DNA of 64,000 nucleotides from Halioglobus maricola (lineage in GTDB: Bacteria > Pseudomonadota > Gammaproteobacteria > Pseudomonadales > Halieaceae). Position numbers and translations under genes: made by a program. The notes under the pieces were generated by a model, which worked only from the letters and a program-made list of their open reading frames with translations, was not told the DNA's origin and ran no database searches. How positions within the stretch are numbered: the first letter of the stretch is position 1; each line of letters begins with the position of its first letter. The stretch covers positions 4,168,501 to 4,232,500 of the forward strand of contig NZ_CP036422.1 in assembly GCF_009388985.1 (NCBI RefSeq), given 5' to 3'. This document shows, piece by piece, positions 1 through 8,443 of the stretch.

Positions 1-525
1 GGCCGCGAAGAGAAGTTCGCGGGCGAAGATCGTGAATTGATCCCTTCACCTGATGTCGCCACCTATGACCTCAAGCCAGAGATGAGTGCCTTCGAGGTGA
101 CTGACAAGTTGGTGGCCGCCATCCGTTCCGGCAAATATGACCTTATCGTCTGCAACTACGCCAATGGCGATATGGTGGGACATACCGGCGATTTCGCCGC
201 CGCGGTCAAGGCCGTGGAGACCTTGGACCACTGTCTGGGTCAGGTTGAGGCAGCCCTCGTAGACGTGGGTGGCCAGGCACTGGTCACGGCCGACCACGGC
301 AATTGCGAGCAAATGATCGACTACGATTCGGGCCAGAACCATACCCAGCACACCACCGAACGGGTGCCGCTGATCTACATTGGCCAGAGGGACCTCAAAC
401 TGGACAGCGCGGGCGGCATTCTCGCCGATATTGCCCCCACCCTGCTGGACTTGATGGACCAGCCCCAGCCACCCCAGATGTCTGGTCGCAGTCTGGCCTC
501 CGCTGCGGCGAGTGACGCCCGCTGA
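1..525 (+). CDS. gpmI: 2,3-bisphosphoglycerate-independent phosphoglycerate mutase, C-terminal part
   Basis: The reading frame is open from the first base, so the 5' end lies outside the window. The 174 visible residues are the C-terminal end of the cofactor-independent phosphoglycerate mutase, which interconverts 3- and 2-phosphoglycerate in the cytosol using two Mn ions. The metal-binding signatures YANGDMVGHTG and TADHGNCEQM carry the expected His and Asp ligands, and the end PTLLDLMDQPQPPQMSGRSL is typical of the family. Its TGA stop overlaps a CTG that appears to start envC. The gpmI-envC-ctpA order is common in gammaproteobacteria. Identification is secure; only the N-terminal part is missing. 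Confidence 0.97.
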   Translation, partial: GREEKFAGEDRELIPSPDVATYDLKPEMSAFEVTDKLVAAIRSGKYDLIVCNYANGDMVGHTGDFAAAVKAVETLDHCLGQVEAALVDVGGQALVTADHGNCEQMIDYDSGQNHTQHTTERVPLIYIGQRDLKLDSAGGILADIAPTLLDLMDQPQPPQMSGRSLASAAASDAR

Positions 526-1682
526 AACCTTCGGCCGCAATAACTCTGCTCTACAGCGGCCTGCTGGGCCTTGCGCTGGTCATTGCCACAAGCAGTTGGG
601 CGCAGTCAGACGAGGAGCGCGCCAGGGCTGAGATGAAGCAGCTCAAAACTGACATCTCGCGTATCAATCGCGAGATTAGTTCCGCCAGCTCCCGCCGCAG
701 CAAGCTGCAGAGCCAGCTGAAAAAGGCGGAAACTGAACAGGCCAGTATCCAGAAAAGCCTGGACACCACCCGAAGCGACATCCGCCAGCAGGAAAGCGAA
801 CTGGCGACCCTGCAACAAGAACAGAAAGGCCTGCGCAGCGCCCTTTCCGAACAGCAATCGCACATCGCGGTTGAACTGCGGACCGCCTGGCAGATGGGCC
901 AGCAAGGCCAGATTAAAGTGCTGCTCAACCAGGAGAGCCCCGACACAGTGGCCCGGGCAATGGGCTACTACCGTTATTTTTTCCGTGCCCGTAATGAATT
1001 GCTGGAGCAGTACCGCCAGACTCTGGAACAACTGGTGGCGAACGAAAAGCTTATCGACGAGGCCATCGCCTCACTTGAGCAACAATCCGCAAACCTACAA
1101 CGCCAGCAACAGCGGCTCGCCGCGGCGCAGGAGACCCGGCAACAGGCCGTTGCCCAGCTGAATAGCAGCATCGCCGACAAGGGCGCCGAGCTTAAACAGC
1201 TCGAACAGGACCAGAAAGAACTGCAACAGCTGATAGAAGCCATCGAGAAGGCGGTGGTCAATCTGGAAGTGCCCGACAACTATCAGGCATTCAAAGAGGC
1301 CAAAGGCAAGATGCCCTGGCCCGTGTCCGGTCGCGCCAGCCACCGCTTCGGCAACTCTCGTAATCAGGGCAAGATGACGTGGCAGGGCGTAAAAATTCCG
1401 GGCAAAGCCGGTACAGAAGTCAAAGCGATTCACCACGGTCGCGTCGTCTATGCCGACTGGCTGCGCGGCATGGGGCTGCTGCTAATTATCGACCACGGCG
1501 ACGGGTACATGAGCCTGTACGCGCACAATCAGACTCTGCTCAGAGAGGTCGGTGAGTGGGTGACGGCCGGCACCACCATCAGCACCCTGGGTGACAGTGG
1601 CGGCCTCGAGCGGCCGGCTCTGTACTTCGAAATTCGCCAGAACGGCAAGCCCACCAACCCTGCTAAATGGTGCCGCCGCTAG
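522..1682 (+). CDS. envC: EnvC-like murein hydrolase activator (degenerate M23/LytM), probable CTG start
   Basis: Periplasmic coiled-coil protein with a C-terminal LytM domain. EnvC activates cell-division amidases and is recruited by FtsEX, which is encoded here at 58.4-60.1 kb. The first ATG (633) lies after a clear signal peptide (TLLYSGLLGLALVIATSSWAQ), so the gene must begin upstream. The frame is open back to 516 and the best start is CTG at 522, overlapping the gpmI TGA (CTGA), giving 386 residues. A long Gln/Glu/Lys-rich coiled coil is followed by the LytM domain from about residue 265. The metallopeptidase ligands are replaced: the usual HxGxD reads WQGVK and the HLHFE site reads ALYFE. 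It should therefore be a non-catalytic activator, as known for EnvC. The start codon is inferred. Confidence 0.9.
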   Translation: MKPSAAITLLYSGLLGLALVIATSSWAQSDEERARAEMKQLKTDISRINREISSASSRRSKLQSQLKKAETEQASIQKSLDTTRSDIRQQESELATLQQEQKGLRSALSEQQSHIAVELRTAWQMGQQGQIKVLLNQESPDTVARAMGYYRYFFRARNELLEQYRQTLEQLVANEKLIDEAIASLEQQSANLQRQQQRLAAAQETRQQAVAQLNSSIADKGAELKQLEQDQKELQQLIEAIEKAVVNLEVPDNYQAFKEAKGKMPWPVSGRASHRFGNSRNQGKMTWQGVKIPGKAGTEVKAIHHGRVVYADWLRGMGLLLIIDHGDGYMSLYAHNQTLLREVGEWVTAGTTISTLGDSGGLERPALYFEIRQNGKPTNPAKWCRR

Positions 1683-1757
1683 GCTCCACAAGATCAGGCA
1701 ATGGGTTACACTAGCCAGCCAAGAGCATTCGTGGCCCCGGAGCCACTGGCGGTATCA

Positions 1758-3074
1758 ATGGCCTTCGCAAAATTATTCAAAATCCTGATTGGCTCAGCGG
1801 CCATCGCACACCTGGCGCTTCCCGCCCAGGCAGCCGTGGAAGAAAACGCGGTGCTTCCGCTGGAGGACCTGCGCACATTTGCCGACGTCTACAACCAGAT
1901 TCGTGTCGGCTACGTTGAAGACATTGATGACAGTACTCTGCTGGAATACGCCATCCAGGGCATGCTTATGGGCCTGGACCCACACTCGGTGTACCTCACC
2001 AAAGACGCTTTCCAGGATCTCCAGGATGCCACCACCGGCGAATTCACCGGCCTCGGCCTGGAAGTCGGCATGGAAGACGGCTACGTCAAGATAATCGCCC
2101 CCATCGACGGTTCGCCCGCCGCAGAAGCCGGCCTCCAAAGCGGCGATGTCATCCTCAAACTCGGCACCGCACCGGTTAAAGGAATGAGCCTGCAGGAAGC
2201 CATCGAACTTATGCGCGGCCCGGCGGGCACGGATATCGAGCTGAGCATTGGACGTCCGGGAGAAAGCCAGCCCTTCGAAGTCACCCTGATTCGCGACGTC
2301 ATCAAAGTCGCAAGTGTGCGCCAGCGCTGGCTGGAACCCGGCTTCGGATACATTCGCATTGCCCAGTTCCAGAGCGCTACTGGCAAGGACGTAGCCAAGT
2401 CGCTGGATACACTCATGTCTGAACAGCCACTCAAAGGCCTCGTGCTTGATCTGCGCAATAACCCCGGCGGCGTACTCCGTTCCAGCGTTGAAGTTGCGAG
2501 TTTGTTCATGGACGGCGGCACAGTCGTGTATACCGAGGGTCGCCTGCCCAACTCTGACCACAGCTTTGATGCCAAAGCCACAGACACCACCGCAGGGACA
2601 CCACTTGTCGTACTGATCAACGCCGGCTCAGCCTCCGCCTCGGAGATCGTCGCTGGTGCTCTGCAAGACCACAGCCGCGCTGTCATCATGGGTACCCGCA
2701 GTTTCGGTAAAGGTTCCGTGCAAACAGTGCTGCCTATTTCTGAATCTCGCGCGGTAAAGCTCACCACTGCGCTTTACTTCACCCCTAACGGCCGCTCGAT
2801 TCAGGCCGAGGGCATCGAACCGGATATCGAAATCGAGAGAGCGCGGGTAACCGCCTACGACAACTCTCGTCGCGTGTCCGAAGCAGATTTATCCGGCCAC
2901 CTGAACAATGCGAACGGTGACGGTCAGAAGAAGAAAGAGAAGAAGCCCGCCAATGAGTTGCTGGCTCGAGACAACCAGCTTTACGAGGCGCTGACGCTGC
3001 TCAAAGGCATCAATATCCTCGGGATGCGCGAGCGCAACAGCGCTGAAACTGACTCGGAGCAGGGTGAATCCTGA
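1758..3074 (+). CDS. ctpA: C-terminal processing peptidase, S41 family
   Basis: Periplasmic serine protease of the CtpA/Prc class, which trims envelope proteins including peptidoglycan hydrolases. Starting at ATG 1758 gives a signal peptide (MAFAKLFKILIGSAAIAHLALPAQA) and a protein of 438 residues; ATG 1701 in the same frame would add 19 residues before it. A PDZ domain at roughly residues 85-165 (GLGLEVG, GSPAAEAGLQSGDVI) precedes the S41 core. The nucleophile Ser lies in NAGSASASEIVAGAL and the general-base Lys in GTRSFGKGSVQT. A Lys-rich stretch (QKKKEKKP) sits near the C-terminus. It follows envC in the same operon, and its TGA overlaps the next gene. Confidence 0.96.
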   Translation: MAFAKLFKILIGSAAIAHLALPAQAAVEENAVLPLEDLRTFADVYNQIRVGYVEDIDDSTLLEYAIQGMLMGLDPHSVYLTKDAFQDLQDATTGEFTGLGLEVGMEDGYVKIIAPIDGSPAAEAGLQSGDVILKLGTAPVKGMSLQEAIELMRGPAGTDIELSIGRPGESQPFEVTLIRDVIKVASVRQRWLEPGFGYIRIAQFQSATGKDVAKSLDTLMSEQPLKGLVLDLRNNPGGVLRSSVEVASLFMDGGTVVYTEGRLPNSDHSFDAKATDTTAGTPLVVLINAGSASASEIVAGALQDHSRAVIMGTRSFGKGSVQTVLPISESRAVKLTTALYFTPNGRSIQAEGIEPDIEIERARVTAYDNSRRVSEADLSGHLNNANGDGQKKKEKKPANELLARDNQLYEALTLLKGINILGMRERNSAETDSEQGES

Positions 3075-4057
3075 CCGATCGGCTGACAATTCTGCCAGCA
3101 CTGCTGTGCTTGCTGCTGGCATACCCCGCACACACCGCTGAACACTGGACCCAGGCCTGCCTGGAACCACCCCCCTCCTCTCTCGCCGCCCGCGATCCTC
3201 GCGCCACCGTAGTATTGATCATCGACGACCTGGGCCATCAACTGCGCAACGGCATGGCGATGGTCGAGCTACCGGGCAAGCTGAACCTGGCTGTGCTGCC
3301 GCACACACCGCACGGTCGCCACCTGGCCGAGGCGGGATACGCCGCCGGTAAGGAAATCATGTTGCACGCCCCGATGAGCAATCACGGCGGGATTGCGCTG
3401 GGACAAGGGGGGCTGACCGCCTCGCTCTCGCGAGAGGAATTTGACCACGCGCTGAGCGCAGCTATTGAAGACATTCCCCACCTGCGCGGCATCAACAATC
3501 ACATGGGCTCAGAGCTCACGGAAATGCCCCTGCAAATGGGCTGGGTGATGCAGCAATTGTTGATGCGCGAACTGTATTTTGTGGATTCGCGCACCACCGT
3601 CAACACCGTGGCCGCAAAAACCGCTGCACAGTTCAGTGTCCCCCACCTGTCCCGGACAGTGTTCCTGGACAATGAACGCAACGCCGAGGCTATCGGCAGA
3701 CACTTCGACAAATTGCTTGCGCTGGCTGAAGAGCGCGGCCTGGCGGTGGGCATCGGCCACCCCTACCTGGAAACCTCAGATTTTTTGCGCGAAGCGATAC
3801 CCGCTATGGCCTGCCGCGGAGTCGCCCTGGCCCTGGTATCCGAAGTTTTGCAAGAGGCGGAGCCGGACGGCCTGCCCCCTCAGAATAGGTACGACCCGGC
3901 CTCAGAGCCTGACGTCGATGCCGCGCTCGGCCATATAGGCCTTGGCCTGGGGCACGCTGTATTCCCCAAAGTGAAAAATGCTGGCCGCGAGCACCGCGTC
4001 GGCGCCGCCAAGCGTGATGCCCTCAACCAGGTGGTCGAGGTTCCCAACGCCACCTGA
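3071..4057 (+). CDS. Divergent polysaccharide deacetylase family protein (YibQ/DUF610), run-on C-terminus
   Basis: Exported protein of the divergent polysaccharide deacetylase family, which often sits beside envC and ctpA; its substrate is not established. The N-terminus TDRLTILPALLCLLLAYPAHTA is a signal peptide only if translation begins near CTG 3071, which overlaps the ctpA TGA (CTGA) and has an AGGGTG ribosome-binding sequence just upstream. Deacetylase-like signatures are VVLIIDDLGH, EIMLHAPM and GINNHMGSELT. The natural end of the fold is near VSEVLQEA. The frame then continues about 60 residues, most of it antisense to the end of hisF, before the stop at 4057. The tail looks unconserved, as if an earlier stop had been lost. 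The convergent overlap with hisF is 156 bp. Confidence 0.86.
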   Translation: MTDRLTILPALLCLLLAYPAHTAEHWTQACLEPPPSSLAARDPRATVVLIIDDLGHQLRNGMAMVELPGKLNLAVLPHTPHGRHLAEAGYAAGKEIMLHAPMSNHGGIALGQGGLTASLSREEFDHALSAAIEDIPHLRGINNHMGSELTEMPLQMGWVMQQLLMRELYFVDSRTTVNTVAAKTAAQFSVPHLSRTVFLDNERNAEAIGRHFDKLLALAEERGLAVGIGHPYLETSDFLREAIPAMACRGVALALVSEVLQEAEPDGLPPQNRYDPASEPDVDAALGHIGLGLGHAVFPKVKNAGREHRVGAAKRDALNQVVEVPNAT

Positions 4058-4675
4058 TGCAACCACCGGGATCTCCACCGCGTCAGTAATAGCGCGCGTG
4101 ACCCCCAGCTCGAAACCATTTTTGGTGCCGTCGCGATCCATGCTGGTAAGCAGGATTTCGCCGGCACCAAGCTCAGCCATTTTGCGCGCCCATGCTACCG
4201 CATCGATACCTGTAGGCTTGCGACCACCGTGGGTAAAAATCTCGTAGCGCGGTTCGCCGCCCACATCGTCAACGCGCTTGGCGTCGATCGCGACAACAAT
4301 ACATTGAGACCCGAAGCGCTCGGCAGACTCACGCACCAGTTCCGGGTTGTGAATGGCGGCCGTGTTGATACTGACCTTGTCGGCACCCGCGTTGAGCATG
4401 GTGCGGATGTCGTCCACCGAGCGGATGCCACCACCCACAGTGAGCGGGATAAAAACATTCTCGGCAATCTGTTCCACCGTGTGCACAGTGGTGTCCCGGC
4501 CCTCGTGGCTCGCCGTGATATCGAGAAAGGTAATTTCGTCAGCGCCCTGTTCGTTATAGCGAATAGCGACCTCAACCGGGTCGCCGGCGTCGCGGATATC
4601 AACGAAGTTGACGCCCTTGACCACGCGGCCATTTTCGACGTCCAGACAGGGAATAATACGTTTCGCCAGGCCCAT
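3902..4675 (-). CDS. hisF: Imidazole glycerol phosphate synthase, cyclase subunit
   Basis: HisF pairs with HisH to convert PRFAR and ammonia into imidazole glycerol phosphate and AICAR in histidine synthesis. The 257-residue protein is a complete (beta/alpha)8 barrel starting MGLAKRIIPCLDVENGRVVKG. The catalytic Asp residues lie in IIPCLDV and LLTSMDRDGT, and phosphate-binding loops appear as TVGGGIRS and VASGGVGN. It starts 10 bp after the hisH stop. In many gammaproteobacteria hisA sits between hisH and hisF; here it does not. The 3' end overlaps the run-on tail of the deacetylase gene on the other strand. Confidence 0.98.
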   Translation of the reverse strand: MGLAKRIIPCLDVENGRVVKGVNFVDIRDAGDPVEVAIRYNEQGADEITFLDITASHEGRDTTVHTVEQIAENVFIPLTVGGGIRSVDDIRTMLNAGADKVSINTAAIHNPELVRESAERFGSQCIVVAIDAKRVDDVGGEPRYEIFTHGGRKPTGIDAVAWARKMAELGAGEILLTSMDRDGTKNGFELGVTRAITDAVEIPVVASGGVGNLDHLVEGITLGGADAVLAASIFHFGEYSVPQAKAYMAERGIDVRL

Positions 4676-4685
4676 TGCCGCTCCC

Positions 4686-5336
4686 TCAGCTCTGGCCGTC
4701 CCAGGCCAGAAAATTTTTCAATAATTTGAGACCCGCGGTATGGCTCTTCTCCGGGTGGAATTGGGTGGCAAACAGATTGTCGCGCGCCAGCGCTGCGTCT
4801 GCGGCCACGCCATAGTCGAGTGCACCTGCTACCAGCGCACGATCTTCCGCATGTACATAGTAACTGTGGACAAAATAGAACCGCGTGCCATCGTCAATGC
4901 CGTGCCACAGCGGGTGGTCACGTGTCTGGCGCACACTGTTCCATCCCATATGAGGCACCTTCAGGCGCTCGCCCGCGGCACCCGTCAGCGGGTTGCCAAA
5001 ATAACGAACATCCCCCGGGATGAGGTTCAGGCAGTCGACGCCATCATTTTCCTCGGAACGGGCCATCAACGCTTGCATGCCCACGCAGATCGCCAGCACC
5101 GGCTTGTGCTGTTCCACCAGTGCATCGGCCAACAGGCTGTCGCACTCCAGGCGTCTGATTTCAGCCATACAGTCGCGCATTGCGCCCACGCCAGGGAACA
5201 CCACGCGATCGGCCTGACGAATCTGCTCGGCGTCATGGGTGACCACTACCTTCTCTGCCCCCACATGCTCAAGCGCACTGGCTACCGAGTGCAGGTTGCC
5301 CATGCCGTAATCAATGACCGCGACAACACCACTCAT
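4686..5336 (-). CDS. hisH: Imidazole glycerol phosphate synthase, glutaminase subunit
   Basis: Class I glutamine amidotransferase that supplies ammonia to HisF. The start at 5336 gives MSGVVAVIDYGMGNLHS, matching the family N-terminus; a few in-frame codons upstream run into the hisB end and are not needed. The protein has 216 residues. The nucleophilic Cys lies in VLAICVGMQALM, and the His-Glu pair in ATQFHPEKSHTAG. It lies 4 bp downstream of the hisB stop, so hisB-hisH-hisF is one operon. Confidence 0.97.
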   Translation of the reverse strand: MSGVVAVIDYGMGNLHSVASALEHVGAEKVVVTHDAEQIRQADRVVFPGVGAMRDCMAEIRRLECDSLLADALVEQHKPVLAICVGMQALMARSEENDGVDCLNLIPGDVRYFGNPLTGAAGERLKVPHMGWNSVRQTRDHPLWHGIDDGTRFYFVHSYYVHAEDRALVAGALDYGVAADAALARDNLFATQFHPEKSHTAGLKLLKNFLAWDGQS

Positions 5337-5340
5337 GGGC

Positions 5341-5934
5341 TCAGAGCACACCTTTGGTGGACGGTGTCACGCCCGCCATACGAGCGTCTTCCGCCAGCGC
5401 CATACGCATGGCGCGGCCGAAGGCCTTGAAGATCGTCTCCGCCTGGTGGTGGGTATTGTCGCCGCGCAGGTTGTCCACATGCAGAGTGACTGCAGCGTGG
5501 TTCACAAAGCCCTGGAAAAACTCCATGAACAGGTCCACGTCAAAGCCGCCCACAGATGCGCGGGTGAATTCGACGTTGAAGGTAATTCCCGGCCTGCCGG
5601 AGAAATCGATCACCACGCGAGACAAGGCTTCGTCCAATGGGCAGTAGGCATGGCCATAGCGCATGATCCCTTTCTTGTCGCCAACCGCTTGGGCGAAGGC
5701 CTGGCCCAGGGTGATGCCAATGTCTTCCACCGTGTGGTGATCATCGATGTGCAGGTCGCCCTTGGCTTCGATCTCAAGATCGATCAGTCCGTGGCGCGCA
5801 ATCTGGTCGAGCATGTGTTCGAGGAACGGAATACCGGTATCCAGTTTGGCCACACCTGTGCCGTCCAGGTTCACCGCGGCGGTGATCTGGGTCTCTAGTG
5901 TGTTGCGTTCTACAGCGGCCTTGCGCTCAGCCAT
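5341..5934 (-). CDS. hisB: Imidazoleglycerol-phosphate dehydratase (monofunctional)
   Basis: Mn-dependent dehydratase of histidine synthesis. The 197-residue length shows the monofunctional form, without the histidinol-phosphatase domain of the enterobacterial enzyme. ATG 5934 (MAERKAAVERNTLETQI) is preferred over ATG 5997, whose extra residues look non-coding. Family signatures include TGIPFLEHMLDQIARHG, DDHHTVEDIGI, MRYGHAYCPLDEALSR and the second DNTHHQAE metal site. It is the first gene of the hisBHF operon and is divergent from mutY across about 115 bp. Confidence 0.98.
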   Translation of the reverse strand: MAERKAAVERNTLETQITAAVNLDGTGVAKLDTGIPFLEHMLDQIARHGLIDLEIEAKGDLHIDDHHTVEDIGITLGQAFAQAVGDKKGIMRYGHAYCPLDEALSRVVIDFSGRPGITFNVEFTRASVGGFDVDLFMEFFQGFVNHAAVTLHVDNLRGDNTHHQAETIFKAFGRAMRMALAEDARMAGVTPSTKGVL

Positions 5935-6050
5935 GGTCCTCTCCCAAGCGTTTCTTCGGAGCCTGCCCCCGAAACGGCCGCCATTATAAGGGAACAAGTC
6001 CTTGAATTCACTGGCAGAAATACCCCTCTCCCGGTACCCTTTCGGCCATC

Positions 6051-7103
6051 ATGCCCACAGTAAACTTCGCCACCCGCCTCCTCGATTGGTTCGACCAATA
6101 TGGCCGTCATGACCTCCCCTGGCAGGAGAACACCACCCCCTACCGGGTCTGGGTCTCAGAGATCATGCTGCAGCAGACACAGGTCAAAACGGTGATTCCC
6201 TATTTTCACCGCTTTATGGAAACCTTCCCGTCGGTCGAGAAGTTGGCAGCAGCGCCAGAAGACGAGGTCCTGCACCTGTGGACGGGGTTGGGCTACTACG
6301 CTCGCGCCCGCAATCTTCACAAGGCGGCAAAGAAAGTTGCACAGGAACTGGACGGCGACTTCCCCAGCTCGGTGGAGGGCCTGGAGCAACTACCCGGGAT
6401 TGGGCGCTCTACTGCAGGCGCGATTGTCAGCATCGCCAACGGCCAGCGAGCGACCATTCTCGACGGCAATGTTAAACGGGTGCTCGCCCGCTACGCCGCA
6501 GTTGAGGGCTGGCCTGGAAAGACGGCGGTGCACGAGAAATTGTGGAAGATCGCCGACGGATTCACACCGAATGCACGAAGCGCCGACTATACCCAGGCGA
6601 TCATGGACCTGGGGGCCACGCTATGCACGCGCAGCAAGCCCCGCTGCCAAGATTGCCCACTGCAACACGATTGTCAGGCTCATGAGCAGGGTCGACAGGC
6701 GGATTTCCCGGGGAAAAAACCGAAAAAAACACTCCCGGTAAGAACGACCCGTTTCCTCATGATCCGCGACAACTCGGGCGACCTCTGGCTGGAAAAACGC
6801 CCCGCGCCCGGTATCTGGGGGGGGCTCTGGTGCTTTCCGGAAGCGCCAGACCTGGATCCAGTGGCAGCCAGTTGCGACCTCACCGGCCAGAATCCCGCCT
6901 CAGCGGAGACGTGGCCCGTCTTTCGCCACACCTTCAGCCATTATCATCTGGACATCGAGCCAATACTGGTTGAACTCGGCACCGCGCCGAGCGCAGTGAT
7001 GGAAGCCAACCGACAGCTCTGGTATAACGTGCGCCATCCGCCCCAGATTGGGCTCGCGGCTCCCGTTGTCGGGCTGCTGCAACAATTAGCTGTTGAGGAG
7101 TAA
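6051..7103 (+). CDS. mutY: A/G-specific adenine DNA glycosylase
   Basis: Base-excision repair glycosylase that removes adenine opposite 8-oxoguanine. The 350-residue protein has an N-terminal HhH-GPD domain: WVSEIMLQQTQV holds the catalytic Glu, LPGIGRSTAGAI is the helix-hairpin-helix, and ILDGNVKRVLAR holds the catalytic Asp. An iron-sulfur cluster loop follows (CTRSKPRCQDCPLQHDC, spacing C-x6-C-x2-C-x5-C). The C-terminal part, from about residue 230, is the NUDIX-like domain that recognises 8-oxoG. It is followed 3 bp later by yggX, a pairing common in gammaproteobacteria. Confidence 0.98.
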   Translation: MPTVNFATRLLDWFDQYGRHDLPWQENTTPYRVWVSEIMLQQTQVKTVIPYFHRFMETFPSVEKLAAAPEDEVLHLWTGLGYYARARNLHKAAKKVAQELDGDFPSSVEGLEQLPGIGRSTAGAIVSIANGQRATILDGNVKRVLARYAAVEGWPGKTAVHEKLWKIADGFTPNARSADYTQAIMDLGATLCTRSKPRCQDCPLQHDCQAHEQGRQADFPGKKPKKTLPVRTTRFLMIRDNSGDLWLEKRPAPGIWGGLWCFPEAPDLDPVAASCDLTGQNPASAETWPVFRHTFSHYHLDIEPILVELGTAPSAVMEANRQLWYNVRHPPQIGLAAPVVGLLQQLAVEE

Positions 7104-7106
7104 GCC

Positions 7107-7379
7107 ATGTCTCGCACTGTATTCTGCAAGAAATACCAGGAAGAACTGGAAGGTCTGGACGCGCCACCTTACCCCGGCCCGAAGGGTCAGGAAATTTTCG
7201 AATCCGTCTCCAGGAAAGCCTGGCAGGACTGGCAGGCGCACCAGACCATGCTGATCAACGAAAAACACCTATCGCTGGTCGACCCCGAAGCCCGTAAGTA
7301 CCTCCAGCAGGAAATGGACAAGTTCTTTGCCGGCGACGAATACGACCTCGCAGAGGGCTATGTACCCCCCTCAGAATGA
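7107..7379 (+). CDS. yggX: Probable Fe(2+)-trafficking protein YggX
   Basis: Small cytosolic protein of 90 residues linked to protection of iron-sulfur clusters from oxidation. It starts MSRTVFCKKYQEELEGLD with the conserved Cys7 and ends with the typical KFFAGDEYDLAEGYVPP. It is translated right after mutY (spacer 3 bp, GAGGAG ribosome-binding site at the mutY end) and its stop lies just ahead of the tRNA-Phe promoter. Length and sequence match the family throughout. Confidence 0.97.
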   Translation: MSRTVFCKKYQEELEGLDAPPYPGPKGQEIFESVSRKAWQDWQAHQTMLINEKHLSLVDPEARKYLQQEMDKFFAGDEYDLAEGYVPPSE

Positions 7380-7382
7380 CTC

Positions 7383-7411
7383 TTGACTCCAGCAAGTCAT
7401 ACAGGTTTAAT
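7383..7411 (+). promoter_or_regulatory. Promoter of tRNA-Phe
   Basis: A sigma-70-like promoter with -35 TTGACT (7383-7388), a 17-bp spacer and -10 TTTAAT (7406-7411) lies immediately after the yggX stop. Downstream of the -10 comes the GC-rich stretch ACGCGCCTCTCGCG, the kind of discriminator found at stringently controlled stable-RNA promoters. Predicted from sequence only. Confidence 0.6.
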
Positions 7412-7437
7412 ACGCGCCTCTCGCGTTCCGCGACTTG

Positions 7438-7513
7438 GCCCGGATAGCTCAGTTGGTAGAGCAGGGGATTGAAAATCCCCGTGTCGGCAGTTCGATTCTG
7501 TCTCCGGGCACCA
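7438..7513 (+). tRNA. tRNA-Phe (GAA)
   Basis: A complete cloverleaf: acceptor strands GCCCGGA (7438-7444) and TCCGGGC (7503-7509), D-arm GCTCAGTTGGTAGAGC, anticodon stem GGGGA/TCCCC around the anticodon GAA, T-arm with TTCGATT, discriminator A and an encoded CCA. The anticodon reads both Phe codons. It is a 76-nt single-copy gene here and the apparent integration target of the island that follows: its 3' half from the anticodon loop recurs in decayed form at 10162. Confidence 0.98.
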
Positions 7514-7520
7514 TATTTAG

Positions 7521-7555
7521 AAAAGGCCTCGTCAGTAATGACGGGGCCTTTTTAT
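7521..7555 (+). terminator. Rho-independent terminator of tRNA-Phe (copy 1)
   Basis: A 12-bp hairpin AAGGCCTCGTCA (7523-7534), loop GTAA, TGACGGGGCCTT (7539-7550), with one G-U pair, followed by a T run. Two further copies of this hairpin occur at 10217-10252 and 12332-12364. Confidence 0.92.
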
Positions 7556-7587
7556 TTACAGCGCTGGAAATTTTGACCACCGTCCTG

Positions 7588-8304
7588 TCACCGGGATAGC
7601 GACTCCCCGATCACACTATTCGCTTCGACAAAAAGCTCTCGCAACTGACGCCGGTTTTGTGCAATTTGGGAATGCGTCCTCCGGGCATTGGCAAGCACAC
7701 CCAGCGCCCCGCGGGTGTCCAGAATGGCTCCGAAATCTACCTCTATCGCAATCCCCTTGCCCGAGGGGTGAGGGACGGTTCGCGAAATATCAAACATTTC
7801 TTCATCGCTGAAACCCAGGCTATCGCCCAGATTACGCCAATAAGCGTTTTGATCGAACTCAATCTCAGCTTCAATAGACACCAGTAACGATCGAAGATCG
7901 CTGTCACTGAGTAGAGAGAAATCGCCCGCCGCCACAAGCGCCCGGTAGCCCGCCATATTGAGTGACATCGGCGGCACCTGTTGCATCGTCATCACGGCCC
8001 ACTTGAACCGCTCTTCATCTTCAGGCGCCAGAGCCTCAGACTTGACAGCACCAATAGCGAACATGAGGTCTCCTGCCATCTCTTCATGCCGCTCTGCCAT
8101 CATTGTCAGTATGTCGATGTTCCTGTTGAAATCAGTTTGCAGCTGTTCGAGGTATTCTCGCTCCCTGATCGCGTCCTTTCGATTTTCGTTCCATCCATCG
8201 ATTTGCAGACCCATAAACAAGCCGAGAACAACAACGAAGAAATCGAGGACGACGGCTGTCCAATTCTGGCTGGAGACATGTTGTTGAAATCGCCTGAGCA
8301 ACAT
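7588..8304 (-). CDS. DUF6090-like single-pass membrane protein, function unknown
   Basis: A 238-residue protein starting MLLRRFQQHVSSQNWTAV, with one hydrophobic segment at about residues 17-35 (VVLDFFVVVLGLFMGLQI) followed by DGWNENRKD and a long, mostly helical, charged domain. This N-terminal pattern (a short basic lead, one membrane helix, then a WNE-type motif) resembles the DUF6090 family often seen in marine bacteria. No catalytic motif is apparent. It is the first island gene next to tRNA-Phe, transcribed towards the tRNA terminator. Family assignment is from memory of the pattern; function is unknown. Confidence 0.8.
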   Translation of the reverse strand: MLLRRFQQHVSSQNWTAVVLDFFVVVLGLFMGLQIDGWNENRKDAIREREYLEQLQTDFNRNIDILTMMAERHEEMAGDLMFAIGAVKSEALAPEDEERFKWAVMTMQQVPPMSLNMAGYRALVAAGDFSLLSDSDLRSLLVSIEAEIEFDQNAYWRNLGDSLGFSDEEMFDISRTVPHPSGKGIAIEVDFGAILDTRGALGVLANARRTHSQIAQNRRQLRELFVEANSVIGESLSR

Positions 8305-8415
8305 TGGGCTGTGTGTCCATTTTATTTTTGCGCGTGATGAATGACGCTGCAGATAGAGGGTAATTCTAAATCGGGATTTTCGCCACAGGCTTCAAAAGTG
8401 TCCATGGGGACATAT

Positions 8416-8434
8416 TGTCCGCTTTGGGGCCAAG
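8416..8434. repeat. Dispersed TGTCCGCTTT repeat, copy 1
   Basis: TGTCCGCTTTGGGGCCAAG lies in the gap between the DUF6090-like gene and the downstream end of the small membrane-protein pair. Related copies, in both orientations, fill the other gaps of this half of the island (9087, 9148, 10017). Confidence 0.6.
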
Positions 8435-8443
8435 AGCTGCCAT

